64,000 nt of DNA from Zunongwangia sp. ESRF-bin46 (GCA_002631855.1 NTLF01000005.1:1-64000); one strand, 5' to 3'; positions 1 to 9,478 are shown, numbered from the stretch's first letter. Numbers and translations: made by a program. Notes: generated from the sequence alone by a model not told the origin.

Positions 1-499
<499 letters not shown>

Positions 500-507
500 G
501 TACGTCG

Positions 508-540
508 CTTCTCCCCCTGCAAGGGGGGAGGGCCAACTCT
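508..540. repeat. GC-rich hairpin in the 23S-5S spacer
   Basis: A short imperfect palindrome (CTCCCCC ... GGGGGGAG) follows the 23S gene in an otherwise AT-rich spacer. It resembles the C-tract/G-tract palindrome near 63,355 and may be a copy of a dispersed intergenic repeat or part of the rRNA processing stem. The rest of the spacer to 631 shows no gene. Confidence 0.4.
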
Positions 541-631
541 TTATATAAGTGATCAAGTTTGGTCATTGCCTTTTTTGTGTTCTTTTCCTATATGTTATAA
601 TATTAAGTCCCCGAAAATCGGGACGAAGGCT

Positions 632-739
632 TAAGGTGGTTATAGCAACGGGGCTCACCTCTTACCATTCCGAACAGAGTAGTTAAGCCCGTTTGCGCCG
701 ATGGTACTACACCGTGGGAGAGTAGGTCGCCGCCTTCTT
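632..739 (+). rRNA. rrf: 5S ribosomal RNA
   Basis: About 108 bases with the 5S hallmarks: the conserved loop CCGAACAGAGTAGTTAAG near 669-686, a 3' arm containing GGGAGAGTAGGTCG, and complementary ends (AGGTGGTTAT near the start, CGCCGCCTT near the end). It is the last gene of the rRNA operon whose 23S tail opens the window. A terminator follows directly. Confidence 0.93.
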
Positions 740-742
740 ATA

Positions 743-777
743 AGGCCCCTCATCATATCGATGGGGGGCTTTTTTTA
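743..777 (+). terminator. rRNA operon terminator
   Basis: Inverted repeat GCCCCTCAT / ATGGGGGGC with a short loop followed by seven T residues, directly downstream of 5S rRNA. A typical intrinsic terminator closing the rRNA operon. Confidence 0.85.
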
Positions 778-838
778 TGCACATACTTTTTTGAAATATA
801 TCAACTTTGTTTTAATTCTTTTTATTTTTGGGAGCGCT

Positions 839-1465
839 ATGAGAATACAGACTGAAAAAGAAGAACGGTTAAATGTGCTGACACACGCAATGGGCTTTCT
901 GCTAAGCTTAGTTGGGTTTGCACTTCTTTTTATTTTTCATACTTACGAAAGCTGGCAGGGTATCGTGGGAATTTCTCTCTATGGATTTTCTTTAGCAGCT
1001 CTTTATTTTGCTTCAACAATATATCATTATGAAAAGGAAACTAATAGAAAGTATTTATATAGAAAACTAGACCATATAAGTATCTATTTATTAATCGCCG
1101 GAACATATTCTCCAGTGGTTTTAATTGTGTTAGCAGATAGTTTGGGATGGGTTTTATTTTGGGTTGTCTGGTCTATTGCCCTTGTAGGTACTATCTTAAA
1201 AATATTCTTTACTGGAAAATTTGAACTATTTTCTACCCTTTTGTATTTGGCAATGGGCTGGTTAATTGTATTTGACTTTTCAGCTTTAAAAAATGCTGTA
1301 GATGAAACAGGTTTATTGTTACTAATGGGAGGTGGAGCTGCATATACAATTGGGATTGTATTTTATTTATTAGATAAAATAAAATACAGTCATGTAATTT
1401 GGCATGTTTTTGTTTTGACAGGAAGTATCTTACACTACTTATTCATCTTTTTAAGAGTGATTTAG
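839..1465 (+). CDS. trhA: Hemolysin III / TrhA family membrane protein
   Basis: 208-residue polytopic protein of the hemolysin III (TrhA/YqfA, PAQR-like) family. About seven hydrophobic segments are visible. Family histidines are present: THAMGF near residue 15, the RKLDHISIY motif after the second segment, and the C-terminal HVIWHVFV...ILHY pattern that forms a metal site in PAQR proteins. The open frame runs back to 701, but that would start inside 5S rRNA and its terminator. ATG 839, preceded by GGGAG, gives the usual family length. Members are linked to membrane homeostasis; the name hemolysin is historical. Stop codons overlap by 4 bp with the convergent ZIP gene. Confidence 0.88.
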   Translation: MRIQTEKEERLNVLTHAMGFLLSLVGFALLFIFHTYESWQGIVGISLYGFSLAALYFASTIYHYEKETNRKYLYRKLDHISIYLLIAGTYSPVVLIVLADSLGWVLFWVVWSIALVGTILKIFFTGKFELFSTLLYLAMGWLIVFDFSALKNAVDETGLLLLMGGGAAYTIGIVFYLLDKIKYSHVIWHVFVLTGSILHYLFIFLRVI

Positions 1466-2133
1466 AGAAAATATGCTAATAGAATTGCAAGAACTACAGC
1501 CACCATTTTGGATAGATCAAACTTATGATTACTTGAACTTTCAAAAAGAATAGTGGTTGAAACATGCAAAAATATCCCAATAACCACAGCTGTAATTTCA
1601 GTATGATAGGTATTAATAAAACTACTGTTTTCAGAAATAAAACTACCGATAGGGGTCATTAAAGCAAAAAGAAACAAAAACAAAACTGTAATGGTCCTGC
1701 TGTAGCCTGCTTTAATAAAAAAGAAGGATAGAATTATAGCAACAGGTATTTTGTGAATGATAACACCGATTAACAGATTGTTTTCTTCGGAAATAGGAAA
1801 TCCTTCCAACAGTGCATGGATTGATAAACTAATAAATAATAACCAGGGAAATTTTTGCTTTGCTTCATGAATATGTACGTGTCCATGTTCTGCTCCTTTA
1901 GAGAAAAATTCTAAGAATATTTGAAGCAGAATCCCTACCATTATAAATATACCAATGGATTTTGAGGGAGTTTCAAATACTTCAGGTAAGAGCTCAAAAA
2001 CAGTTATAGCTAATAAAAAGGCACCACTAAAAGCAAGATATAATGAAATTTGCTTTATTTTTTTTGTTTTAAAAAAAAGAGCGATACCATAACCTAATGC
2101 TACAGCTAAAAAAAGTAGTAGATAATTCATCAT
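1462..2133 (-). CDS. ZIP family divalent metal transporter
   Basis: 223-residue inner-membrane protein with about eight hydrophobic segments and the ZIP signature: a His-rich cytoplasmic loop (HGHVHIH, near residue 83-90), then HALLEGFPI in segment 4 and HKIPVAIIL in segment 5, which together build the binuclear metal centre. ZIP proteins import Zn2+ (or Fe2+/Mn2+) into the cytoplasm. Its start overlaps the stop of the upstream methyltransferase by 4 bp (ATGA-type coupling), so the two are co-transcribed. The exact metal cannot be told from sequence. Confidence 0.87.
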   Translation of the reverse strand: MMNYLLLFLAVALGYGIALFFKTKKIKQISLYLAFSGAFLLAITVFELLPEVFETPSKSIGIFIMVGILLQIFLEFFSKGAEHGHVHIHEAKQKFPWLLFISLSIHALLEGFPISEENNLLIGVIIHKIPVAIILSFFFIKAGYSRTITVLFLFLFALMTPIGSFISENSSFINTYHTEITAVVIGIFLHVSTTILFESSSNHKFDLSKMVAVVLAILLAYFL

Positions 2134-2861
2134 TGAAAAATAAGGATTAATCGTTCAGATTTATTTTTTTCAAATGTATTTAAATGGTAGTCACCAAAAC
2201 AGTTGATTAGCTTAACTCCAGCTTCAAAAAAATAATTTTTAAAATCCTTTAATGTTAGTGCTTTTACTCGTTCGGTATAAAAATATCTTTCGTTTTCATG
2301 TGTAAAACGGATGTCCTTAAAAATATATCCATCTTCAAGATAACGATGTATGTAGAAGTCAATTCCTTCAACGGTCTTAACTTCAGTAGGTACTAAATTA
2401 TTTATAACATATTCTGTGTTTAAAAAATCAATAACACCATACCCATTAGGCTTTAGTTCTTCTTTTATCGATTTTATAGTTCGAAGGTTATCATTCTCTT
2501 TTTCAAAATAACCAAAACTAGTAAACAAATTAAAGACTGCATCAAACTTTTTAGGGTAAGGTAGACACATATCATGTACTTCAAAATGAAGGTTTTCACG
2601 TTCAAACTGCTTAGCATATTCAATACTTGAGACAGAAAGGTCCACTCCAGTTACATCATACCCTATTTCATTTAGGTATTTAGCATGACGGCCTTTTCCA
2701 CAAGCGAGGTCTAATATTTTTGAATTTTCAGAAAGGTTTAAAAAAGAAGTAAGCTTTTTCATAAAAAAACCGGCTTCTTCATAGTCGCGATCTTTATATA
2801 GAATGTGATAAAATGGTGTGTCAAACCAGGATGTGTACCAAGTATCTGTTTCTTTTTGCAT
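2130..2861 (-). CDS. Class I SAM-dependent methyltransferase
   Basis: 243 residues from ATG 2861; the frame extends seven codons upstream, but that would run into the divergent promoter area. Motif I ILDLACGKGRHAKYL (about residues 48-62) followed by GYDVTGVDLS identifies a seven-strand SAM methyltransferase of the small-molecule type (Methyltransf_25/11). Substrate unknown. It is translationally coupled to the ZIP gene and divergent from the THUMP methyltransferase, with the promoter of the latter in the short gap. Confident as to family only. Confidence 0.82.
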   Translation of the reverse strand: MQKETDTWYTSWFDTPFYHILYKDRDYEEAGFFMKKLTSFLNLSENSKILDLACGKGRHAKYLNEIGYDVTGVDLSVSSIEYAKQFERENLHFEVHDMCLPYPKKFDAVFNLFTSFGYFEKENDNLRTIKSIKEELKPNGYGVIDFLNTEYVINNLVPTEVKTVEGIDFYIHRYLEDGYIFKDIRFTHENERYFYTERVKALTLKDFKNYFFEAGVKLINCFGDYHLNTFEKNKSERLILIFQ

Positions 2862-2870
2862 GAAGTTCGT

Positions 2871-2898
2871 TTTGCCCTGCAAAAATACTGTAATTTTG
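2871..2898 (+). promoter_or_regulatory. Bacteroidota-type promoter of the THUMP methyltransferase
   Basis: TTTG at 2871, a 16-base spacer and TAATTTTG at 2891-2898 match the Bacteroidota vegetative promoter (TTTG, about 17-21 bases, TAnnTTTG), although the spacer is at the short end. Transcription would begin about 2905, giving a very short leader before ATG 2920 and supporting that start. Confidence 0.6.
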
Positions 2899-2919
2899 TA
2901 TCAAATTGTAACATACATT

Positions 2920-4077
2920 ATGGAAAGTAATTTTAAAATGGTTGCCAAAACCTTATATGGTTTAGAAGATTTATTAGCTAAAGAACTCCGTCAATTAGGA
3001 GCTTCTGGAATTGAAAAAGGAACACGAAATGTTGCTTTTGAAGGGGATACCGGATTTATGTACAAAGCCAATTTATGTTGCCGAACAGCCATTAAAATTT
3101 TAAAACCTATTACTGCTTTTAATGTGTTTACTGAAGAAGACTTATATAAAGGCATCTATAAAATAAAATGGGAGGATTATATGGATGCAGACGGTAGCCT
3201 TGCTGTCGACGCTACAGTATTTTCTAAACAATTTACACATTCTCAATATGTAGCTTTGAAGACCAAAGACGCCATTGTAGATCGTTTTAGGGATAAAGAA
3301 GGGGTTAGGCCCGATGTAGATTTAGATCATCCCACCTTACGCATTAATGTGCATATAGACCGAAATATATGCACAGTCTCATTAGATAGTAGTGGACAAT
3401 CACTACATAAACGAGGTTATAAAACAGCAACTGGTCTAGCACCGATAAATGAAGTTTTAGCTGCAGGAATTATTATGTTATCGGGTTGGGAAGGGCAATG
3501 TAACTTTATGGATCCTATGTGTGGAAGTGGTACTATATTAGCCGAAGCAGCCATGATAGCTTGCAATATCCCACCAAATTTGAATCGTGATGAATTTGGT
3601 TTTGAAACTTGGCCTGATTTTGATGTAGATTTATTTGAAATAATTGAAAACGCGGCCCTTAAAAAAATAAAAGACTTCCATTTTAAAATTTACGGCTCAG
3701 ATAAAGATGGTTATACTTTAAATAAGGCGAAAGAAAACATTCACAATGCCAACCTTCAAGACTTTATAGAACTACAACAGCAAGATTTTTTTAAAAGTGA
3801 AAAACCGGTCGATAAAACTATGTACTTAATTTTTAACCCACCTTATGATGAACGTTTATCGGTAGAAGATATTGATGTTTTTTACAAACAGATTGGTGAT
3901 ACTTTAAAACAAAGCTACCCTGGAACACAAGCTTGGATGATAACAAGCAACATGGAAGCGCTCAAAAATGTTGGTCTAAAAGCTTCAAAGAAAATAAAAT
4001 TGTATAATGGTAAATTAGAAAGCCGTTTAGTCCGTTACGAAATGTACGAGGGAAGCCGAAAAAAAAGTAAACAGTAA
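2920..4077 (+). CDS. THUMP-domain 23S rRNA guanine-N2 methyltransferase (RlmL-type)
   Basis: 385 residues. An N-terminal THUMP/ferredoxin-like RNA-binding part (about 1-165) is followed by a Rossmann methyltransferase with FMDPMCGSGTILAEAAM (motif I) and the catalytic FNPPYDERL (NPPY, motif IV) typical of guanine N2 RNA methyltransferases. Length and order match the N-terminal half of E. coli RlmL (m2G2445); the RlmK half is absent, as is usual outside gamma-proteobacteria. The open frame starts at 2818, but ATG 2920 lies just after the promoter and begins the conserved sequence. Confidence 0.85.
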   Translation: MESNFKMVAKTLYGLEDLLAKELRQLGASGIEKGTRNVAFEGDTGFMYKANLCCRTAIKILKPITAFNVFTEEDLYKGIYKIKWEDYMDADGSLAVDATVFSKQFTHSQYVALKTKDAIVDRFRDKEGVRPDVDLDHPTLRINVHIDRNICTVSLDSSGQSLHKRGYKTATGLAPINEVLAAGIIMLSGWEGQCNFMDPMCGSGTILAEAAMIACNIPPNLNRDEFGFETWPDFDVDLFEIIENAALKKIKDFHFKIYGSDKDGYTLNKAKENIHNANLQDFIELQQQDFFKSEKPVDKTMYLIFNPPYDERLSVEDIDVFYKQIGDTLKQSYPGTQAWMITSNMEALKNVGLKASKKIKLYNGKLESRLVRYEMYEGSRKKSKQ

Positions 4078-4132
4078 ATAATATACAATAAGCTGTTCGA
4101 CACCCATTGATTATCAGCCGTCATACAGTATC

Positions 4133-4798
4133 TTACATCTCTATTTTTTTAAGCTCTTTGTAATTTTTCGTTAACCTTCTCAGTAAAATACCGTAGACAA
4201 CTCGGTAAAACAATATGATCAAGCCTATAAAAAGGAGACCAATTACAAATTGTGCTATAAAAAAGACGGACGCAAAGCTTTCTTGAGAAATATTAGAAAA
4301 ACCTTCATATTTTTCACTCATTAACTGGAACAAATGATCTTTGTTTAAGTAGTAATAAATATTGATAGCCAACATAATCAAGGCGTTTGCCCCAACATTA
4401 TATATAACAAAATACTTAACCGTTTTTCTGGTTTTTAAAATATTTTTCATCAGTTCTTTAACTGAATCAGTAATCTGAATATTACGATGATTTTTATAGA
4501 ACAAATAAATAAAGACTCCAAACACCAAATAATTAATTACATTAATTGCAATTAATACGTTGTGAAGCCCCATGGCATCATTAATTTGGTTGCTTATTTT
4601 AAAGTTTTCACTAATATTAGGAATAACTAAGGCTAAAAACGTCCAAAGGACAATTTCGGCTATGCTTATGTAGAAAATCCACTTCACTATGGAAGAAGAC
4701 TTTTTAAGCAACATTTGGTATATGTCGCTATAGGAAAGCTTAGGAAGTTCCTGTTCCCTGCTTTGCCAATCTTTTTTTAATAATTCTAATTCGTCCAT
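4133..4798 (-). CDS. Four-TM membrane protein paired with an ECF sigma factor
   Basis: 221 residues with no family I can name. A hydrophilic N-terminus of about 38 residues (cytoplasmic by charge) is followed by four hydrophobic segments near 39-60, 82-102, 129-150 and 177-200 and a basic C-terminus. It starts 10 bp after the stop of the sigma factor gene, so the two form an operon. This arrangement suggests an anti-sigma or sensory partner, but no zinc (ZAS) motif is visible, so the role is inferred only from position. Confidence 0.6.
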   Translation of the reverse strand: MDELELLKKDWQSREQELPKLSYSDIYQMLLKKSSSIVKWIFYISIAEIVLWTFLALVIPNISENFKISNQINDAMGLHNVLIAINVINYLVFGVFIYLFYKNHRNIQITDSVKELMKNILKTRKTVKYFVIYNVGANALIMLAINIYYYLNKDHLFQLMSEKYEGFSNISQESFASVFFIAQFVIGLLFIGLIILFYRVVYGILLRRLTKNYKELKKIEM

Positions 4799-4808
4799 CT
4801 TTAATCTC

Positions 4809-5303
4809 CTATGGATTTAATATGTTGCGTAATTTCCCTTTTATTCGGTTCATTTTTACCCTTGCGTTCACTTCGGTAATACCTAATGTTTCAGAAATTT
4901 CTTTATAATTTTTATCTTCTAAATACAAAAACACCAATGCTTTATCAATATCATTCAGTGTTTTTACAGCGCTGTACATTAACTTCAGTTGTTCCTCAAT
5001 GGTATCGTCATACGGCTCTGCTTTTATTTTAAAACTAACGCTTTCAAAGCTGGCCGTATCAATTCTACGTTTCTTTTTTCGATATAGAGTAATAGCAGTG
5101 TTTAGTGCCACCCGGTACATCCAGGTACTAAACTTTGAATCCCCACGAAACTTAGGAAATGCCTTCCATAACTGTATAGTAATCTCCTGGAACAAATCGT
5201 TATGAGCATCTTGGTCATTGGTATACAACCTGCATATTTTATGCACGATGTTTTGATTTTCCTCCAGCTGGGTTACAAAACTATGTTCAAGTTCTTTCGT
5301 CAA
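4809..5303 (-). CDS. ECF-type sigma-70 family RNA polymerase sigma factor
   Basis: 164 residues. Region 2 is visible at about 20-75 (DLFQEITIQLWKAF, then FSTWMYRVALNTA, the -10 recognition helix). Region 4 at about 105-160 includes the helix-turn-helix YKEISETLGITEVNARVK. Regions 1 and 3 are missing, as in ECF sigmas. The start is a TTG at 5303: no in-frame ATG exists near it, and an overlapping ATG frame ends after nine codons. It probably directs a small stress regulon together with the membrane protein downstream. Confidence 0.87.
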   Translation of the reverse strand: MTKELEHSFVTQLEENQNIVHKICRLYTNDQDAHNDLFQEITIQLWKAFPKFRGDSKFSTWMYRVALNTAITLYRKKKRRIDTASFESVSFKIKAEPYDDTIEEQLKLMYSAVKTLNDIDKALVFLYLEDKNYKEISETLGITEVNARVKMNRIKGKLRNILNP

Positions 5304-5409
5304 TGAGGTAATGTTAGTTGCTCCATTAGTAGTCTATGAAACAAGATTGTTACAATAATCACAAAAAATACTGTTTTTTATGTAAGGCTTCTAAACAAAT
5401 AGTAACTTT

Positions 5410-6705
5410 ATGGTAGAACAAAAAGCTATGAATATACCAGAAACCGCAAAAACCCGTATAGTTGTCATTGGCGGTGGATTTGCGGGAATTAACTTCATTA
5501 AAAAGATAAAGAATGAGAATGTACAAATTGTACTTTTCGATAAAAATAACTACCACACCTTTCAACCCTTATTATATCAAGTTTCCACTTCTGGTTTAGA
5601 ACCTGACTCTATTGCATACCCACTTCGTAAAATTTTCAGGAAAAATAAAAATTTTCATTTTCGCTTAGCTGAAGTAGAATATATAGATAAAGAAAAAAAG
5701 AAAATTGAAACGTCTATAGGAAATTTAACCTACGATTATTTGGTAATTGCCACGGGCACAAAAACAAATTATTTCGGAAATCAAAACATTGAAAAGAACA
5801 GTATGCCCATGAAAACGGTTCCGCAGGCATTAAATATTCGAAGTTTAATGCTTCAGAATATTGAAAAGGCTGATATGACCGAAGATCCTGAAGAGCGAAA
5901 ACGACTTTTAAATTTTGTTATAGCAGGAGCTGGACCAACTGGAGTAGAGCTAGCAGGGGCATTAGCCGAATTTAAAAACGGTATTCTTGAAGATGATTAC
6001 ACCGAAATGAATCAAGCCGAAATGCAAGTCCATTTATTAGAGGGGATGGATCGTGTATTGCCTCCTATGAGTGAAAAAGCCTCAAAGATGGCACAAAAAT
6101 CTTTAGAACGGTTAGGTGTACATGTGCACCTAAATACAATGATTGAAGATTATGATGGAAAAATAGTAACCACAAAAGGCGATACAAGCTTTGAAACCGA
6201 AGCTTTTATCTGGGCTGCTGGTGTTACCGGAAACCCAATAAAGGGAATAGACGGTAGATCATTAATGGAAAAAATAAACCGATATTATGTAAATGAATAC
6301 AGTAAAGTAGAAGGCACAGATGTTATTTTTGCCTTGGGAGATATTGCTTTAATGGAAACGGAAGCATACCCTAAAGGACACCCACAAGTGGCTCAACCTG
6401 CTATTCAGCAAGGAAAACATTTGGGTGAAAACTTTAAGCGTTTGCTTAAAAACAAACCATTAGAGCCTTTTGAATATTTTGATAAAGGTACCATGGCAAC
6501 TGTGGGGCGCAACAAGGCCGTTGTTGATATTAAAAAAATGCATTTTGGTGGTTTTATTGCCTGGTTTATATGGATGTTTATTCACCTTTGGTTTTTGGTG
6601 GGTTTCCGCAACCGTGTTATTACTTTTTTTAATTGGACGTACAGTTACATTAGTTACGATCGTGCGGCGAGGCTAATTATAAGACCTTTTAGAAAAGATA
6701 TTTAA
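5410..6705 (+). CDS. ndh: Type II NADH:quinone oxidoreductase (NDH-2)
   Basis: 431 residues; two Rossmann folds are seen: the FAD site VVIGGGFAGINF (about 18-29) and the NADH site FVIAGAGPTGVELAGAL (about 172-190), plus the second FAD motif ALGDIALME near 310. The C-terminal amphipathic/hydrophobic stretch HLWFLVGFRNRVITFFNWTYSY is typical of membrane-bound NDH-2, which passes electrons from NADH to menaquinone without pumping protons. ATG 5428 (codon 7) is an alternative start; the true start lies in this short interval. Transcribed alone; ends immediately beside the convergent repeat protein gene. Confidence 0.88.
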   Translation: MVEQKAMNIPETAKTRIVVIGGGFAGINFIKKIKNENVQIVLFDKNNYHTFQPLLYQVSTSGLEPDSIAYPLRKIFRKNKNFHFRLAEVEYIDKEKKKIETSIGNLTYDYLVIATGTKTNYFGNQNIEKNSMPMKTVPQALNIRSLMLQNIEKADMTEDPEERKRLLNFVIAGAGPTGVELAGALAEFKNGILEDDYTEMNQAEMQVHLLEGMDRVLPPMSEKASKMAQKSLERLGVHVHLNTMIEDYDGKIVTTKGDTSFETEAFIWAAGVTGNPIKGIDGRSLMEKINRYYVNEYSKVEGTDVIFALGDIALMETEAYPKGHPQVAQPAIQQGKHLGENFKRLLKNKPLEPFEYFDKGTMATVGRNKAVVDIKKMHFGGFIAWFIWMFIHLWFLVGFRNRVITFFNWTYSYISYDRAARLIIRPFRKDI

Positions 6706-7062
6706 TTAATTTGTTTTAACTGGTATTGGTCCGCCGTGAGTAACATATTGACCCCCAATCTCGTCAATATTAACATTCAATTCATCATCGCTGTCAATAC
6801 TGTTTATATTTACTTTTAGTTCGTCGTAAGTGTCAACACTTTTAATATTGACGTCCAGTTCATCATACGTAGCAATATCTACAATTCGAACATCTAATGT
6901 GTTGTTCTCACTAATAGGGACTAATTTGTAATCTGAAGATGTTTCAACATTGCCTTTTGAAGCATATGCCTTTGGAATAATCTCGAATTCTTTAACCACA
7001 TTAATAGTAAGGCAAATTGCAATGATGGTCAAAATGGTTTTGGTGTAAAAATCGGTTTTCAT
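6706..7062 (-). CDS. Small exported protein with 13-residue tandem repeats
   Basis: 118 residues; no named family recognised. An N-terminal hydrophobic segment (about 9-24) suggests a signal peptide or membrane anchor. The second half consists of about three and a half copies of a 13-residue unit of the form V-x-I-x-S-[VI]-D-[ST]-x-D-E-L-[KDN], strictly in register, which would stack as beta strands with acidic turns. Similar short acidic repeat proteins occur in other flavobacteria. Convergent with ndh; stops abut exactly. The function is unknown. Confidence 0.6.
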   Translation of the reverse strand: MKTDFYTKTILTIIAICLTINVVKEFEIIPKAYASKGNVETSSDYKLVPISENNTLDVRIVDIATYDELDVNIKSVDTYDELKVNINSIDSDDELNVNIDEIGGQYVTHGGPIPVKTN

Positions 7063-7173
7063 AATTAACTGTTTTAATAGGTTCTATTTCAGAAAAATCA
7101 AAATGTGTTCCAAAAGATAACAAATACTAAAAATAAGGGCTGTTTTTAGTATTTTAGCTAAAAATTGATTGCG

Positions 7174-8031
7174 ATGATTTCAGAAAAACAATTCAAAAAA
7201 GAAATAAACTTAATAATTACCAATGCTATTCGGGAAGATGTAGGCGATGGCGACCATAGTTCGCTTGCGTGCATTTCTGAAGAGGCAACGGGTAAAGCCA
7301 AGCTTCTAGTTAAAGATGATGGCATCATTGCGGGTGTAGATTTTGCTCGACAAGTTTTTGAATTTGTAGATGCCGGTTTGAAGATAGATATTAAAATTGA
7401 GGATGGAAGCCAAGTAAAAAAGGGTGATGTTTGTTTTTATGTTTCAGGATTATCACAATCCATTTTAAAATCTGAACGGTTGGTGTTGAACGCTATGCAA
7501 CGAATGAGTGCTATTGCAACAAAAACCCAGAAGTATGTAGAATTATTGGAAGGCACTAAAACTCAAATTTTAGATACTCGTAAAACCACACCTGGTATTC
7601 GAGCTTTGGAAAAATGGGCAGTGAAAATTGGTGGTGGGGAAAATCATCGTTTTGCGTTGTATGATATGATTATGCTTAAAGACAATCACATAGATTTTTG
7701 TGGAGGGATTACAAAGGCTATTCAAAAAACGAAAGATTATCTTAAACAAAACAGCTTGGACCTTAAAATAATTGTTGAAGCACGCAGTTTAGAAGAAATT
7801 GAAGAAATTCTACAAAACGAGGGGGTATACCGAATATTAATTGATAACTTTAATTATGAGGATACTAAAAAAGCAGTAAAAATGATAGGGAATACGTGTC
7901 TTACCGAATCAAGTGGTGGTATTACATTGGAAACCGCTCGAAAATATGCTGAATGTGGTGTAGATTTTATAAGCAGTGGTGCATTAACGCATTCTGTTTA
8001 TAATATGGACTTAAGCTTAAAAGCAGTTTAA
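7174..8031 (+). CDS. nadC: Nicotinate-nucleotide pyrophosphorylase (carboxylating)
   Basis: 285 residues. Quinolinate phosphoribosyltransferase converts quinolinate and PRPP to nicotinate mononucleotide in de novo NAD synthesis. The type II PRTase motifs are all present: EDVGDGDHS near the N-terminus, DTRKTTPGIRALEKWAV with GGGENHR (substrate binding), LKDNHI, VEARSLEE and the ESSGGI phosphate loop. Length matches the family. ATG 7174 is preferred to a TTG three codons upstream. The stop overlaps the next start by one base (TAATG), so nadC and yihY are coupled. Confidence 0.93.
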   Translation: MISEKQFKKEINLIITNAIREDVGDGDHSSLACISEEATGKAKLLVKDDGIIAGVDFARQVFEFVDAGLKIDIKIEDGSQVKKGDVCFYVSGLSQSILKSERLVLNAMQRMSAIATKTQKYVELLEGTKTQILDTRKTTPGIRALEKWAVKIGGGENHRFALYDMIMLKDNHIDFCGGITKAIQKTKDYLKQNSLDLKIIVEARSLEEIEEILQNEGVYRILIDNFNYEDTKKAVKMIGNTCLTESSGGITLETARKYAECGVDFISSGALTHSVYNMDLSLKAV

Positions 8032-8972
8032 TGGCCGAAGATGATGCGTTTAACATAGAAAAACTACCCGTAATTCGGGATTTGGTTAAGCTGAGTAAGC
8101 AGATTAAAATTCCGGGTACTAATGGACTTTCCTTGTATCATTTAATGGAAATCTACGGCACCGGAATTATAAAAGGTACCTTTTCGTCCCGAGCCAGTTC
8201 TATTGCATATAGTTTTTTTATTGCCATCTTTCCCTTTTTATTGTTTATATTAAACCTAATTCCGTATTTAGATTTTATCGATGGGTTTTTAAACCGGTTT
8301 TTAATTTTTATTGAAAACTTATTACCACCGCAAACAGCCGACCTTTTTTACCCGGTAATTGCAGATATTGCTGTTAACCCTCGTGGTGGATTGCTCTCTT
8401 TCTCTATAATTTTAGCGTTGTTTTTATCAGCCAATGGGGTAAATGCTATTTTCAGTGCTTTTGAATACTCTTTTCACGTTACTATGAACCGTAGCTTCTT
8501 TAGGCAATATGCTGTAGCTTTTGGGGTTGCTATTTTATTGGCATTGTTATTGTTAACTACAGTAGGAGTGATTTTATATGGTGAATACCTTATAGATGAA
8601 TTAGTAGGAAAAGCATATATAGAAAATCAAGTAAACCTGATTTCAATTTTACAACTAGTTGTTTTTGTCATTATGGTCTATACAATTATTTCTATTTTAT
8701 ACTTTTTTGGAACTAAACAAGGTAAAGAATCTAGATTTTTCTCTTTTGGAGCATTGTTAACTACAATTTTATTTTTGGTAACTACCTATTTATTTGGTAT
8801 TTACATTAACAACTTTTCAAATTATAACGAATTATATGGATCACTTGGGGCACTTTTAATAATGTTGTTCTATATTTGGATAAACTCAAACCTATTATTA
8901 TTGGGTTTTGAATTAAACGTATCCCTTCAATTATTAAGAGATAAAAACAAGAATGTAAACACTAATACTTAA
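8031..8972 (+). CDS. YihY/BrkB family inner-membrane protein
   Basis: 313 residues with about six hydrophobic segments spread over residues 55-300 and the family pattern SSRASSIAYSFFIAIFPFLLF near the first segment and a terminal FYIWINSNLLLLGFELN. YihY/BrkB (formerly mislabelled ribonuclease BN) proteins are membrane proteins of uncertain, possibly transport, function. Translationally coupled to nadC; a DUF2147 gene follows after 4 bp, so the three probably share a transcript. Family sure, role unknown. Confidence 0.85.
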   Translation: MAEDDAFNIEKLPVIRDLVKLSKQIKIPGTNGLSLYHLMEIYGTGIIKGTFSSRASSIAYSFFIAIFPFLLFILNLIPYLDFIDGFLNRFLIFIENLLPPQTADLFYPVIADIAVNPRGGLLSFSIILALFLSANGVNAIFSAFEYSFHVTMNRSFFRQYAVAFGVAILLALLLLTTVGVILYGEYLIDELVGKAYIENQVNLISILQLVVFVIMVYTIISILYFFGTKQGKESRFFSFGALLTTILFLVTTYLFGIYINNFSNYNELYGSLGALLIMLFYIWINSNLLLLGFELNVSLQLLRDKNKNVNTNT

Positions 8973-8976
8973 AAAA

Positions 8977-9405
8977 ATGAAGAAATTATTTTTAACAATG
9001 ACCTTAGTAGCGATTACTGCTCTTACAGCTGTAGCGCAAGATGTAACCGGAAAATGGAAAACCATAGATGACGAAACCGGCGAAGAAAAATCCATTGTAG
9101 AGATTTATAAAGACAATGGTAAAGTTTACGGTAAAGTTGTAGAAATACTTAACCCAGCAAAAAAAGACGCTACATGCGTAGATTGCCCGGGAGCAGATAA
9201 AGACAAGCCTATTTTAGGGTTAGTTATTATAAAAGGACTTGAAAAAGATGGAGATGAATACAATGATGGGAAAATACTAGACCCTAACAGTGGTAAAGTG
9301 TACAAATGTTACATAGAACTTGAAAGCCAAGATAAATTAAAAGTACGCGGTTACATTGGTTTTTCTTTACTAGGAAGAACACAATATTGGCATAGAGTAA
9401 AATAA
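8977..9405 (+). CDS. DUF2147 exported protein
   Basis: 142 residues. A clear signal peptide (about 1-20, ending AVA) leads to a mature DUF2147 domain: VTGKWKTIDDETGEEKSIVEIY, then GKVYGKVV, a CVDCPG pair of cysteines, a GLVIIKGL strand and the final GYIGFSLLGRTQYWHRV. DUF2147 proteins are small beta-rich periplasmic proteins without known activity. It is the last gene of the nadC group; a strong terminator follows. Confidence 0.82.
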   Translation: MKKLFLTMTLVAITALTAVAQDVTGKWKTIDDETGEEKSIVEIYKDNGKVYGKVVEILNPAKKDATCVDCPGADKDKPILGLVIIKGLEKDGDEYNDGKILDPNSGKVYKCYIELESQDKLKVRGYIGFSLLGRTQYWHRVK

Positions 9406-9428
9406 TTTATTTGTTTAAAATAGTATCT

Positions 9429-9465
9429 TTAGGCTGCTCATATTTGAGCGGCCTAATTTTTTTCT
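9429..9465 (+). terminator. Terminator after the nadC-yihY-DUF2147 group
   Basis: Near-perfect hairpin TTAGGCtGCTCA / TGAGCgGCCTAA with a 4-base loop followed by a run of seven T residues. It separates the operon from priA. Confidence 0.85.
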
Positions 9466-9478
9466 GAAAACTGTATTT

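Noticed and set aside
701-838. Longer start for the hemolysin III gene
   Set aside because: It would begin within 5S rRNA and run through the rRNA terminator; ATG 839 gives the family length.
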